Positions 44,377 through 53,720 of a stretch of 54,525 bases of DNA are shown in pieces. Position numbers and translations under genes: made by a program. The notes under the pieces were generated by a model. That model was not told where the DNA came from, did not search any database, and saw nothing but the letters and a program-made list of their open reading frames with translations. Position 1 is the first letter of the stretch. Each line of letters opens with the position of its first letter. Source of the DNA: Saprospiraceae bacterium (GTDB lineage: Bacteria > Bacteroidota > Bacteroidia > Chitinophagales > Saprospiraceae); assembly GCA_013214355.1 (NCBI GenBank), contig JABSSL010000098.1, forward strand, positions 1 to 54,525. The letters run 5' to 3'.

Positions 44377-46125
44377 CTAGCGTCCGAAATTTTCCCGGAA
44401 TTCACTGATTTGCTGATTCAAACGGTTCATTTGGGCGGCTACTTGGATTACAGGATCATCTGCGTTAGCACCAAAAAGCTGTTGCTTGGCCTGGAAGTTT
44501 TGCTTGATGGCGTTCCATCGATTTTCTTCTTCGGTGCTGTGAATACCCATCATCTCCTTCAGCTTCAACATATTGGCCTCCGCTCCGCTCGTTAATGTTT
44601 GGGCTTCACCCTCATAATGACTTAGAATAAGCGTTTGCAGTTCTTCATCGTTCATGATCGGAACGATCTTTTCGGCCAACTTATTCATATTTCTATAGGA
44701 TCCCTGCAACTTGAAGGCGGGTTCGGTCCGGTTTTCATCCGCTACCGCTGCCGAATAGATATACGCCTGGTTGACTTTGAGAATGATGTCCTGAATAGCC
44801 AGTAATTTGGTCAATACGGCAATATATTCGTTTAGCTCGGCGGGCGTATGTGAGCCTTTCAGTTCCATGGGGGTCTTTTGGCCAGATCGAATCATCTGTA
44901 CGATCTGGTGCACATCTTCCATGCTCTTTCCTGCCAATCTAGCCAAAATACTATTGGAAGTCAGTGCGTTTTCCACATAACTCATTTTGAATGCTTCTTC
45001 ACTATCTCCAATGATATCACCCAGATTGTAAATATCTGCCCGGTTGGCCAACATGTCTGGAATTTGGAAACGTTCACCACTTTCTGTGTAAGGGTTTCCT
45101 GCCATTACCACGCAAACTCGCCTGCCACGGAGATCGTAGGTTTTGGTGGCACCTTTCCAAACTCCCTCAATCTTGCGCTGAGCATCACACAGGGAGATAA
45201 ACTTCTGCAAGAACTCTTGATGACAGTGCTGAATATCATCTAGATAGATCATGACATTATCACCCATTTCGAGGGCGAGATTCAGTTTCTCCAATTCTTT
45301 GCCTGCTGATCGATCAGGTGCTTCGCTGGGATCAAGGTTAACCACATGATGGCCCAGAGCGGGGCCATTGATTTTCATGAAGATGAGACCCAGTCGATTG
45401 GCGATGTATTCCATCAGGGTAGTTTTCCCATAACCAGGAGGGGAGAGCAATAAAAGAAGCCCCATCCTATCTGTTCGAGTTTCGGCGCCAACCGTACCAA
45501 TCTGCTTAGCCAAATTATCACCAATGATGGGGAGATAGACTTGGTCAATTAGGCGGTTACGTACAAAAGAGCTTAGGACCTTAGGTTCAAATTCTGAAAG
45601 CCTGAGGTAATCACGATAGTGTTGAATGAGCGCTTTCTTCTTTTCTTGAAAAGACTCATATTGAGGGAGTTGTAAGGACCTATATTCCTTTAACTTTCGT
45701 AAAAAACTCGTATAGTTTAGCGGATATTGTCCCGATTCAAGTACCGGGTGGTCACCTTTTAATTCACTTAAGGGGGTAGTTTGAGGAGCGTCCTGCACGT
45801 GATCTTTCTCCCATTGTCCATGTAAGACTAAGTAAGCAGCTTCCAGCATTTGATCGGTGCCTGCCTCAATCTTTGTTTGTTTATCAAATGCCTTTATCCA
45901 TTGGAGGGCCAGTTGGAATTGCTCCATGGGATGTTGTTGTAGGGCTTGGAGGGAGGATTGAAAGTTGTCTTTGACCTTTTTCTTTCGCAAATGGTCCTGG
46001 AAATCAGCAGCGATCTTGGCAGCTTGCTGACTTACGGAGAAATGTGGGTGTTGACCTAGCTCTTGAACTAGGTATTCGGCAGCATAGGTAAGTGTGCTAG
46101 GAGCGCTTTCTTGCAATAGCTTCAT
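44377..46125 (-). CDS. Stand-alone AAA+ ATPase matching the C-terminal half of 'DNA repair ATPase' proteins
   Basis: 582 aa. An N-terminal helical part of about 150 residues is followed by LNYTSFLRKLKEYRSLQLP, SSFVRNRLIDQVYLPIIGDN, Walker A LSPPGYGKTTLMEYIANRLG, Walker B MIYLDDIQHCHQEF, CVVMAGNPYTESGERFQIP, DMLANRADIYNLGDI and SYRNMNKLAEKIVP. From memory these stretches match the C-terminal ATPase part of very large (about 1600 aa) DUF3686-type 'DNA repair ATPase' proteins. Here the large N-terminal half is absent and no such half is encoded upstream. Despite the family nickname, a repair role is not established. ATG start at 46125. Confidence 0.85.
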   Translation of the reverse strand: MKLLQESAPSTLTYAAEYLVQELGQHPHFSVSQQAAKIAADFQDHLRKKKVKDNFQSSLQALQQHPMEQFQLALQWIKAFDKQTKIEAGTDQMLEAAYLVLHGQWEKDHVQDAPQTTPLSELKGDHPVLESGQYPLNYTSFLRKLKEYRSLQLPQYESFQEKKKALIQHYRDYLRLSEFEPKVLSSFVRNRLIDQVYLPIIGDNLAKQIGTVGAETRTDRMGLLLLLSPPGYGKTTLMEYIANRLGLIFMKINGPALGHHVVNLDPSEAPDRSAGKELEKLNLALEMGDNVMIYLDDIQHCHQEFLQKFISLCDAQRKIEGVWKGATKTYDLRGRRVCVVMAGNPYTESGERFQIPDMLANRADIYNLGDIIGDSEEAFKMSYVENALTSNSILARLAGKSMEDVHQIVQMIRSGQKTPMELKGSHTPAELNEYIAVLTKLLAIQDIILKVNQAYIYSAAVADENRTEPAFKLQGSYRNMNKLAEKIVPIMNDEELQTLILSHYEGEAQTLTSGAEANMLKLKEMMGIHSTEEENRWNAIKQNFQAKQQLFGANADDPVIQVAAQMNRLNQQISEFRENFGR

Positions 46126-46190
46126 TCGTTTGGTCTTTAGTCATAGGCCAAAGCAGTCTGTTGAACTACTATGGTTGACCTAAAATAGTA

Positions 46191-46236
46191 AAACGCTCTC
46201 CTTTACACCAATTTTTACGGTGAAAGGAGAGCGTTT
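46191..46236 (-). terminator. Terminator of the CotH-like gene
   Basis: A near-perfect stem, AAACGCTCTCCTTT...CACC with GGTGAAAGGAGAGCGTTT (one bulge), followed on the minus strand by TTTTACTATTTTA. It lies 72 bp past the stop codon at 46308. Confidence 0.8.
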
Positions 46237-46307
46237 CTCGACCAAACTCTATTTTGTCCTTAGCTAATTTAGGCCATTCTTTTGACCTTGATCAGCTAGT
46301 GTTCTCT

Positions 46308-47375
46308 TCAAGGTGAAACCGCTTGAACCCTTGTAATTGGATTTCGGACAGCCATTTGAATGTCTTCCATGTGATCAAAGTAAACTTCTAGATACTCGAT
46401 GATATCTACTCTACTATTGTAAGGCAAGTGCTTGAAGCGTTTCACCACTCGGATCATCTCTTTTTGCTTACCCTCTAAATAGAATAGAGTGTTGTGCATA
46501 TGTCCTAACAGTTCTTCAAATCCTAGATAGATTCGATCACGTACAAACTTCATTTGGTAGTTCGGGTTAGCTACGGCGTAGGGCGCATTTACAACGCCGG
46601 TGAAGTCAAAGTCATAAGGAATGGCGATTACCTTTCCATTCTGGCGCAATAATTTGATGTTACGGCCATTACGGATATCCCAGTCTGAATTTCCAACAAC
46701 ATATTGGTACATTGCGACTAGTTTTGCGTTCTCACCATCAAACTCATTAAGGCTAGAGTTTAGGCACTTTTCGCAGTTCACAGCCTCAATGCGATCCTTC
46801 AATTGTGCCGTATCCTCGATTACAAAGCCCCACTGCTTTATTTTCTTTCCCGTGTTCACATCCTTATAAGTGATCTTCAATAATTGTACGCGGAAGCTAT
46901 TATCCGTCAACTCATTGTACATCTTGTAGGCCAGATACTCTCTCATGAGGAGATCCTGGGCTAGTTGCTTATCCTCGATACAATGTGTAACCAATTTTAG
47001 ATCATCGTGCTTGGATAAGCCGGCGGTGGCCAGCGTGGATTTCTTGAAGTTCAACTTCAATGGGGGCATTTCACTACAGTGAATTCGGCGGTAATTCCCT
47101 CGAATTCTCACTTTTAGATCCCATTGTTGCCATTCATCCGCTGCATCTTTGAAACGTAAGGTCGCTGCCTGATAATCAGTGAAACGACGATTGTCTTGGA
47201 GGTTCTCTATGTCTGTTTCCAATTCTACTTGTAGAACCTCTTTATAATTCATTAGATCAAAAATGCTCTTTTTTGGTGCGGTGTCGGAAGCTATCCCATA
47301 AGTAGGTAGTAGCAAACCGGCCAAGATCAGAATGAATGCCCAACTTCCCTGCATTGCTTTAAAAACCTTCATCAT
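46308..47375 (-). CDS. Secreted protein, CotH-kinase-like
   Basis: 355 aa with a signal peptide (AFILILAGLLLPTYGIASD). Features recalling CotH-type atypical kinases: WDLKVRIRGNYRR near the start (a RGNxR entry motif), PPLKLNFKK, REYLAYKMYNEL, FVIEDTAQLKDRI, GNSDWDIRNGRNIKLL and IPYDFDFTGVV (Asp residues in the place of catalytic/metal motifs). CotH proteins phosphorylate spore-coat proteins in Bacillus; many other bacteria have exported relatives of unknown target. The assignment is by motif and moderate. The upstream gap contains repeated TGGTAAAAATGG motifs. Confidence 0.65.
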   Translation of the reverse strand: MMKVFKAMQGSWAFILILAGLLLPTYGIASDTAPKKSIFDLMNYKEVLQVELETDIENLQDNRRFTDYQAATLRFKDAADEWQQWDLKVRIRGNYRRIHCSEMPPLKLNFKKSTLATAGLSKHDDLKLVTHCIEDKQLAQDLLMREYLAYKMYNELTDNSFRVQLLKITYKDVNTGKKIKQWGFVIEDTAQLKDRIEAVNCEKCLNSSLNEFDGENAKLVAMYQYVVGNSDWDIRNGRNIKLLRQNGKVIAIPYDFDFTGVVNAPYAVANPNYQMKFVRDRIYLGFEELLGHMHNTLFYLEGKQKEMIRVVKRFKHLPYNSRVDIIEYLEVYFDHMEDIQMAVRNPITRVQAVSP

Positions 47376-47809
47376 TCTAAAGTTTTTGGTAATTAGTGTA
47401 AAAACAACACAAAGTTAAGTTGCAATATCTTCTCGGTATAGGTCAAAGTTGGTAAAAAAATGATCAAAATGGGACTTATTGAGTTAAGTCTATGTTAATA
47501 AAAATGACTTCTGAGCGGATTTGCTCTAGCTATTTAGAACATAATGTAGGCCTATGTCGAATAATTGTTGGTAAAAATGGCTTTAAAGAGCTATGGTGAA
47601 ATAAAATTCCGCCTGGAGTTGAGATGTTGACGATTTTTAATCCTTTTTTAGGGAAAACAGAAAAAAGATCAAAATTGCATCATTTTATGGTAAAAATGGG
47701 ACATGTTGTTTTTTAGTGAATGAAGTGGAAAGGTATGTTGGAGGGGATTTTAGCATGAGCATCCTGCCAAATTCTAGCTGTGAACGTGTTCTTACTCGGC
47801 TTTAGCTTA
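47376..47809. other. 434-bp gap with repeated GGTAAAAATGG motifs
   Basis: GTTGGTAAAAAAATG near 47448-47462, TTGGTAAAAATGG at 47568-47580 and ATGGTAAAAATGGGACATG at 47687-47705; AAAATGGGAC occurs after the first and in the third. They lie upstream of the CotH-like gene and downstream of the araC-type gene, spaced about 120 bp apart. Could be operator sites. No gene seen. Confidence 0.4.
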
Positions 47810-48694
47810 TCAATATTGTTTCCGGAAGGCGGCCGGTGTCATGTTTTCGAATTTCTTAAAAAACTTGACGAAGTTAGTGGGGGCTTCGAAGCCAGTGCGA
47901 TAGGCAATCTCTTTGATGCTGAGGGCCGTGTTCATCAGAAAACGCTTAATCTCGAGGATAAGGAACTGGTCGATGTATAGCTTAGCTGGCTGCTGCATGA
48001 TCTCGTAGGTAATGCGATTGAGCTTTTTTGTGGAGATTTGCATGGCGTCAGCATAAAACTTCACTTGTCTGCTCTCATAGATATGAGCTTTGAGCAACTG
48101 CTGAAATTGCTGGAATTCTTCAAAGTAAAAGGCTTGCTTTTTCGGATCTAGGGTTGTCTTCCGTTTTCGCTCCGCTAGAAACAGGAGAATCTTTAGGGAA
48201 GCCTGGATCAACTCCTCCGTGGCGAAATCATCTGGAGCCTCGAATTCTTTAGTAATTCTTTCCACTATCTCCGTGAAAATAGGGATTTGCTCTTCTGAAA
48301 GATGGACGATCGGAGGATAGAGGTGATAATTATAGAGACTCAACTGTTGCATCAAGCTCGAACCTAAACTACTTCGTTCTAGGAATTTCTCTGTGAAGAT
48401 CATCAAGGTGGCCTTTACCGCTGGATTGGGCTCAAAGGCTTGTACTTGCTCCTTAGAAATAAAAATCAAACTTCCTTTTCGATAGGAATAGCGTTTGAAA
48501 TCAATGAAATGATCGCCTTCTCCCTCTGCAATGAATAAGATGGCATAGAAAAGCAGCCGATGCGGGCGAAAAGGGCGACCCTCCGTTTGATCTCCGAGAT
48601 TGTATAATTGACCCGTCGTGAAGAGATTGAATTCAAAAGGCTTCTGCTGGATATTGCGAAAGTCTATTTCAGGGATCTGTTGTTCCGAAGTCAT
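47810..48694 (-). CDS. AraC-family transcriptional regulator
   Basis: 294 aa. N-terminal cupin-type sensing domain (HRLLFYAILFIAEGEGDHFIDF, YRKGSLIFISKEQVQAF) and a C-terminal pair of helix-turn-helix motifs about 195-294 (FYADAMQISTKKLNRITYEI; SIKEIAYRTGFEAPTNFVKFFKKF, then TPAAFRKQY). Typical AraC length. The start codon is 6 bp downstream of the histidine kinase stop codon, so the two are one operon. It may regulate the CotH-like gene next to it (inference). Confidence 0.92.
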   Translation of the reverse strand: MTSEQQIPEIDFRNIQQKPFEFNLFTTGQLYNLGDQTEGRPFRPHRLLFYAILFIAEGEGDHFIDFKRYSYRKGSLIFISKEQVQAFEPNPAVKATLMIFTEKFLERSSLGSSLMQQLSLYNYHLYPPIVHLSEEQIPIFTEIVERITKEFEAPDDFATEELIQASLKILLFLAERKRKTTLDPKKQAFYFEEFQQFQQLLKAHIYESRQVKFYADAMQISTKKLNRITYEIMQQPAKLYIDQFLILEIKRFLMNTALSIKEIAYRTGFEAPTNFVKFFKKFENMTPAAFRKQY

Positions 48695-48700
48695 ATGAGC

Positions 48701-51700
48701 TTATTCCTTGTAGATCGGCAATTCAATATAAAAAGTAGTACCCTTGTTCGTTTTGGTGGTAAAGTAGATCCGTCCACCGGTGGCGTCGATGATGTTCTTG
48801 GAGATAGCTAATCCCAAGCCCATGCCAGAGGTTTTGGTGGTAAAGTTAGGGGAAAATACTCTTTCGATCATATTTTCTGGAATCCCTGAGCCATTGTCTT
48901 TTACCAAGACCGTAGCAATTTCTTCCTTTTGGATGAGTTTAAGCGTGATCTTGCCTTTTCTGTCATCGGGGATAGCCTGAATGGCGTTCTTGATGAGGTT
49001 ATTGAGTACTTGGATGATTTGTCCTTTATCGGCAAAAACTTCAATTGGTTCATCCGGTAACTCCATGTATAACAAGTCAGAACCATCAGGTGTTTCTTTG
49101 AATATCTGATATACCGAATTGACCACCTCGTTCAAGGCAACCACCTGGCGGTTGGCTTTTGGCATCTTCGCGAAATTGGAGAATTCGGAGGCAATGCGCG
49201 ATAGGTTCTCAATTTGTTCGATGAGATTTCCAGCCATTTTGTCCAGCATTTCAGCTGCCCGTTCGGGTTGGGTTTGTTGCACGCGTAACAGATGCTGAAT
49301 GCCTAGTTTCATAGGTGTGAGTGGATTCTTGATCTCGTGTGCCACTTGCTTAGCCATTTCTCTCCAAGCTCCTTCTCTCTCCGATTGCTTTAGCTTGGCA
49401 GTACTCTCTTCTAGTTTCCTGATCATCTGGTTGTACTCCGCGATCAATTGGCCAATTTCATCCTTGTTTTTCCACTCTAGTGGTTCACTCTGACCTAGAT
49501 CAAATCGACTCAGTTTTTCTCCAATTTTGGCGATAGGCTCAGTGACAGAATTTGCTACCACGATGGCGATAACCCCGGCTACTAACAAGAGTAGAACATA
49601 CACATTAAGGATAGTGCCCATAAAATCATATAGATCCGTCCGTAAATTTCGGCCCTCGGAATAGTAGGGGAGACCCAAATAGGCCTTGATTTCCTTTTGT
49701 CCGTTCCGTAGGGTAACGTATGCAGTTTTATAAGTTAACTTTCCAAGTTTTTCATCGAGAAACTGGGAGGTCGTGGTAGGTTGCTTTAAGGATTTCAGCG
49801 CAACTGGATTCATCAGGGGAGCAACAATATTTCGATCGAAAATGAAGCGAGTGGAGGAGGATAGTAAACGCCCTTCCATATCAAAGTAATTGATATCCAT
49901 TTTGTGGATATTGGAAGTAGAACGCACCAGCGCCCCTAGATCAAAATCCTTTGGCCAATTGACTGGATACTTGGCTAGATCACGTTGAAGATCTTCTTGT
50001 ATTGCATTGACTTTCCGCGTTAGTCGACTATCGTGGTATCGATCAGAGGATTGACTGAAAAAGGTCACGGTTACTATGCCGATGATCAAGAAGGATCCCA
50101 GGATGAGCGCAATGACAGCCAATTGGATTCGGTTTCGCAGACTTTGCCGCCCCTGCAGGCGAAAGCCTAGACCTGGTGGAAGGCAGGGGAACCAGAAATC
50201 TATAAAGGTGAGTAACAACACCATTAAGATAAAGAGGGCAAAGAGAAAGGAGAAGAGAGACCAAGGTTTGGTGTATCCTCCCATGGACTTACCAATGATC
50301 GCAATCAATTTGTGTTTGCTCAGGTAGTAGATTTCAGATCGCGCACTGGTAAACCGAGTCCCGAAAGTATCAGGTTCAAGCTTTTGCGCTTTGCCTAGCA
50401 AGCCTTCACTACGAGTTCCGTCGGAAAATACCGATCGCCTACCTTCAAAAACTTCGTAATTATAACTAGATAAGTCCTTCAACCCCTTATATGGGGCATC
50501 CAATAGTAGTTCGGTATATACTCTTGAAGGGGTAGGTTTATTAAACTGAAAACTTACTACAAAAGTAGTTGCGGATGAATCAGGGCCTAAGTACAAGGAG
50601 TCTACGTATAAGTAGTTGGCTGCTTTGTCGTAAGACGGAATGAGGGATAAATTAGGAAAGCCAGTAGCCAAAACAGCGCTTGTATCTTTGTACAAAGCAT
50701 AGACAGAACTGGCTTGGGAAGTAAATCGACGAGGAGGCCGCTGGTCATTAGCAAAGACATAAAAACTAGATTGATAATTATTGAAAAGGTAGCCTTTTTC
50801 GATAACCTTTTGATCTACCAATTTTTGCCAATCCGGATGTTCATACAGGGTATCAAGGACCTGTTTTTGCAGGTGGCTTATCAATGCAGTATCTCGTCTG
50901 ATCTCTTGTCCCAAATTCGACATGTAGGGTTCGGCAGTATGATCACTAGGATCAGCAAGTGTCTTGGCATAATACAGTTGAGTATTTTGATTTCTATCAA
51001 TTTCATATTTGACAAGCAGGACCATAGCATAGCCCGCACATAGGAAAATCCAAAATACTAGCCAGGTTAAACTGGAGACTTTACTCTCAATGAATAGTTC
51101 TAATCCTAGAATAAAGATCAGACCTATTAGATACAGCATAACTGGATGAAAAGAGAGGTCTAGATTACCAAGTACGGGAAGGCTTACAAAAACACTTAGT
51201 ATCGCAATGGCGGCTTGTTCCTTACGATTCAGCCCCAATGATAAGACGGAGAGCATAATGCGATGGGAAAAAATGAAAAGTGCGATCAAACTCAATAAGA
51301 GGCTACATATAGCCGCGAAGCTAATTACATCCAGGCTAAAGATCGTTTGGAAATCGAACTGCAAGGCAGAATCCAGTACCAAGAACTTAAACTGAAAATT
51401 AGTAAGGGTGATCGCCGTGAGGACCGATAAATACCCCAGGGCCCCTAAGATCCAACGTTTCCATGCTTCTCGAGGGGTTTTGTAAAAGGGTACAAATTCT
51501 CGATGGAAAAAGGTGCTAGTCCAGAATAGTAGTAGACTACTAATCAAAAGATCTATCAAGGATTTATTCCAGCCTTCCAAGGCAAGATTAGCCGTGAATA
51601 AATTCCAAATACTCTCCTGCCCAAATAGCAGCCTCAATATGGCATGGCGAATGCCAAGCGCAGTAAACAAAACGATCGCTAAGCCATAGAGAAAATGGTA

Positions 51701-52423
51701 CTTTTTGCCGATGATGATGGCCACCTTATTGAATGAAAAAGACAACAATAAAAAAGCCAGTCCGAAGGCTGTTAGTACCCATATCTGTCGAACAGGATCG
51801 ATTAATTGTCGGTCGGACTTCAGGAAGCAAAAGACCTGTCCCTGATTGTTCTTTACGGGTACTCCTTCTCCACTAGACAATTCAATAGCTGAGGGCATCA
51901 GTAGATCAGCCGTAAACCCACTACTTAGATACGGGCTTTCCGTGGGGTACACTTTCTTAATGGGAATGGCCGCAAGTAGCGTTAAGGTATCTTGGGAATG
52001 GACTATATCCTTATAATACAGGCTGAAGAACCCACTGCGTGAGCTAGCAAAGATGGGGCCGGGGGCGTGTAACTGACTGGGCAGCCATTTATCAGGTAGC
52101 CGAATGCTATTGTGATTCCAAGCGAGGATAGAGTCACCTTCCAACACATAAACGACAAATTCTTCTTTTGCCATTGCTTTCAGCAGTGTAAGATTCTGCT
52201 GCTCTATGGTTTGGAGCTTCCGGTCAGTGATTCCGGAGAGATCAATGAAAAAATCCTCATTCTGGAAATACCGTTGTAGCTTTCCTTCCTGCAGTTGTAG
52301 GTATTCCCCAATCTTTTCGGCATAGTGTGGCAGCCCTGGGCGACTAACCCACCACGATAACGACTGCGCTATGACAAATAGCGCGAGCGTCGTACCCAAA
52401 AGATATAGGAGCCTTTTGTTCAT
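48701..52423 (-). CDS. Large NtrY-like sensor histidine kinase
   Basis: 1240 aa from the ATG at 52423 (MNKRLLYLLGTTLALFVIAQS). The N-terminal two thirds hold a membrane anchor, an extracytoplasmic domain (about 35-215), a cluster of six or more membrane segments about 220-500, a second extracytoplasmic domain, another pair of segments around 760-820 and a third sensor region up to a segment near 950. Then HAMP-like VTEPIAKIGEKL, HisKA with H1029 in AHEIKNPLTPMK, N-box NLIKNAIQAI, G1 DNGSGIP, G2 GMGLGLAISK. The H-box with NPLTPMKLG is that of NtrY/NtrB-like kinases, which partner NtrC-type regulators; the NtrC-like protein at 35831 is the only receiver protein here (inference). It is the first gene of an operon with the AraC regulator. 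Confidence 0.93.
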   Translation of the reverse strand: MNKRLLYLLGTTLALFVIAQSLSWWVSRPGLPHYAEKIGEYLQLQEGKLQRYFQNEDFFIDLSGITDRKLQTIEQQNLTLLKAMAKEEFVVYVLEGDSILAWNHNSIRLPDKWLPSQLHAPGPIFASSRSGFFSLYYKDIVHSQDTLTLLAAIPIKKVYPTESPYLSSGFTADLLMPSAIELSSGEGVPVKNNQGQVFCFLKSDRQLIDPVRQIWVLTAFGLAFLLLSFSFNKVAIIIGKKYHFLYGLAIVLFTALGIRHAILRLLFGQESIWNLFTANLALEGWNKSLIDLLISSLLLFWTSTFFHREFVPFYKTPREAWKRWILGALGYLSVLTAITLTNFQFKFLVLDSALQFDFQTIFSLDVISFAAICSLLLSLIALFIFSHRIMLSVLSLGLNRKEQAAIAILSVFVSLPVLGNLDLSFHPVMLYLIGLIFILGLELFIESKVSSLTWLVFWIFLCAGYAMVLLVKYEIDRNQNTQLYYAKTLADPSDHTAEPYMSNLGQEIRRDTALISHLQKQVLDTLYEHPDWQKLVDQKVIEKGYLFNNYQSSFYVFANDQRPPRRFTSQASSVYALYKDTSAVLATGFPNLSLIPSYDKAANYLYVDSLYLGPDSSATTFVVSFQFNKPTPSRVYTELLLDAPYKGLKDLSSYNYEVFEGRRSVFSDGTRSEGLLGKAQKLEPDTFGTRFTSARSEIYYLSKHKLIAIIGKSMGGYTKPWSLFSFLFALFILMVLLLTFIDFWFPCLPPGLGFRLQGRQSLRNRIQLAVIALILGSFLIIGIVTVTFFSQSSDRYHDSRLTRKVNAIQEDLQRDLAKYPVNWPKDFDLGALVRSTSNIHKMDINYFDMEGRLLSSSTRFIFDRNIVAPLMNPVALKSLKQPTTTSQFLDEKLGKLTYKTAYVTLRNGQKEIKAYLGLPYYSEGRNLRTDLYDFMGTILNVYVLLLLVAGVIAIVVANSVTEPIAKIGEKLSRFDLGQSEPLEWKNKDEIGQLIAEYNQMIRKLEESTAKLKQSEREGAWREMAKQVAHEIKNPLTPMKLGIQHLLRVQQTQPERAAEMLDKMAGNLIEQIENLSRIASEFSNFAKMPKANRQVVALNEVVNSVYQIFKETPDGSDLLYMELPDEPIEVFADKGQIIQVLNNLIKNAIQAIPDDRKGKITLKLIQKEEIATVLVKDNGSGIPENMIERVFSPNFTTKTSGMGLGLAISKNIIDATGGRIYFTTKTNKGTTFYIELPIYKE

Positions 52424-52630
52424 GCTGAAGAAATTGGTCGCCGTGAATTTGTACACTCCTCTAAAAATAAAGTTTCCTTTTCTTAGCGTTTTTGTTCCTG
52501 CTAGGCGTTTTTCAATCTAAGTACTTGAAGCTGAGTCCTAGATCAAAGTTCGAATGGATTCTAAAGGAAAACGATCTGGAATTGCTACCATCCAATTTGA
52601 ACACTTTATTATTAGAATAGGGCCAAAAGA

Positions 52631-52661
52631 CAATAGGAGAACCCTCAGTGTTCTCCTATTG
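52631..52661 (-). terminator. Terminator of the secreted unknown gene
   Basis: CAATAGGAGAAC at 52631-52642 and GTTCTCCTATTG at 52650-52661 form 12 perfect pairs; on the minus strand the hairpin is followed by TCTTTTGG. It lies 73 bp past the stop at 52734. Confidence 0.75.
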
Positions 52662-52733
52662 TGCTTTAGCAGCATATTTTATGCCAAGTATTTCCGTAAT
52701 ATTCAATGGATCAACCAAAAATGGACTTAGGTC

Positions 52734-53453
52734 TTAGGAATCCTCTTCTAACAAAGCAAAGAGTCGACCCAGATCTTCAGTTTTCTTCACGTTGATCTTT
52801 TCTTTTTTGACGAGTCGCTTGATGGTGGAAGCCTTTCTCGGGATGGCTTTCTGTATAGCTTTTACACTTTTCTTGATCTCTACTACCGACTTCCCATTGT
52901 AGTACCAATAGGAATTCAATTGTTGGTAAAGATCTGGTCGGCGAACCATCCCTAGGTTTTCTACGTACTTTTCTTTGCGCAAAAACTTGCGTGGGTATTG
53001 CAATAGAACGTCATTTCCTCGGTGCAATACCTTATACATTTTATAGCCGAGAGGGCCATCTCCAAAATCCTTCTTTAAATTATGAGCTTCAAACCTTAGC
53101 GTATCCCCTTCATGAAAAATGTTCATGGCATGCAGATACTGAAGCGGGAAATAACCAACTTGACCGTCTGATAACTTAACAATAAGCTGATCGACCTCCA
53201 TATTGTAGGCGATCTCTACCGTAGAGGAAAATTTCCCATTCTGACCAAATTGCAATTGCCCTTCTTGCCAACCATCCAAGAGATAAGGAGTACCCTTAGT
53301 GCGATCAACATTGCTGAATGTTGGAAAGCCAGGAGAATTGGGGTTAATGGCACCCAGGCGATTCAGGTTTTCCTGTGTTTTCAGTGGATCCTGCGCAAAG
53401 ACGCCACTAAAGGCCCAGAGTAGTAAGAGTGGGAACAGAAAGTTTTTTTTCAT
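52734..53453 (-). CDS. Secreted protein of unknown function
   Basis: 239 aa with a signal peptide (NFLFPLLLLWAFSGVFAQ). The middle is beta-rich (YLLDGWQEGQLQFGQNG, IAYNMEVDQLIVKLSDGQVGYFP) and the last 60 residues are Lys-rich and helical (KKSVKAIQKAIPRKASTIKRL). A similar plan, a beta domain describing a 'filling' value then a Lys-rich tail, is seen in many uncharacterised Bacteroidota envelope proteins. No domain recognised. Preceded 14 bp upstream by a palindromic element. Confidence 0.75.
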   Translation of the reverse strand: MKKNFLFPLLLLWAFSGVFAQDPLKTQENLNRLGAINPNSPGFPTFSNVDRTKGTPYLLDGWQEGQLQFGQNGKFSSTVEIAYNMEVDQLIVKLSDGQVGYFPLQYLHAMNIFHEGDTLRFEAHNLKKDFGDGPLGYKMYKVLHRGNDVLLQYPRKFLRKEKYVENLGMVRRPDLYQQLNSYWYYNGKSVVEIKKSVKAIQKAIPRKASTIKRLVKKEKINVKKTEDLGRLFALLEEDS

Positions 53454-53466
53454 AGTCTATCTATTA

Positions 53467-53651
53467 AGTGCATGTTTGACGATCACCCTTTGGGTGGAAA
53501 ACGCCCCTTTTTTGCTGATACCTAACTGCCGTCAGGCAGGCGTCGTTGCTTTTCCTTGACCATATCCGCCGGATATGGCCTGCAAAAAGCGCCTAGTCTC
53601 AGCAAAAAAATGACACTTTTCTCCTCCAAAAGCGATCATCAAACATACACT
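53467..53651. repeat. Long imperfect palindrome with AGTGyATGTTTGA termini (copy 3)
   Basis: 185 bp. The left arm (53467-53520, AGTGCATGTTTGACGATC...) and the inverse of the right arm (53597-53651, AGTGTATGTTTGATGATC...) align along about 54 bp, through a shared TTTTTTGCTGA block. The interior has CCATATCCGCCGGATATGG and CTGCC/GGCAG palindromes. The GTATGTTTRA end resembles the AGAGTATG family at 126 and 43633, but the arms are otherwise different. It sits directly upstream of a minus-strand start codon, like copy 2. Confidence 0.7.
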
Positions 53652-53709
53652 AAAACGAATAAAGTACTCCTACGAAAGTAAGCTATTTTTCAGAAACCTT
53701 CGATTTGCT

Positions 53710-53717
53710 TATCTTTG
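53710..53717 (+). promoter_or_regulatory. rnpB -7 promoter box
   Basis: TATCTTTG fits TAnnTTTG and lies 3 bp before the first base of the RNase P RNA, the expected distance for a -7 box. Confidence 0.7.
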
Positions 53718-53720
53718 CCC

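Noticed and set aside
41261-46125. A defence operon of caspase, lipocalin and AAA+ genes
   Set aside because: The caspase gene is on the opposite strand from the others and separated by a palindromic repeat; no nuclease, toxin or other defence partner is present.
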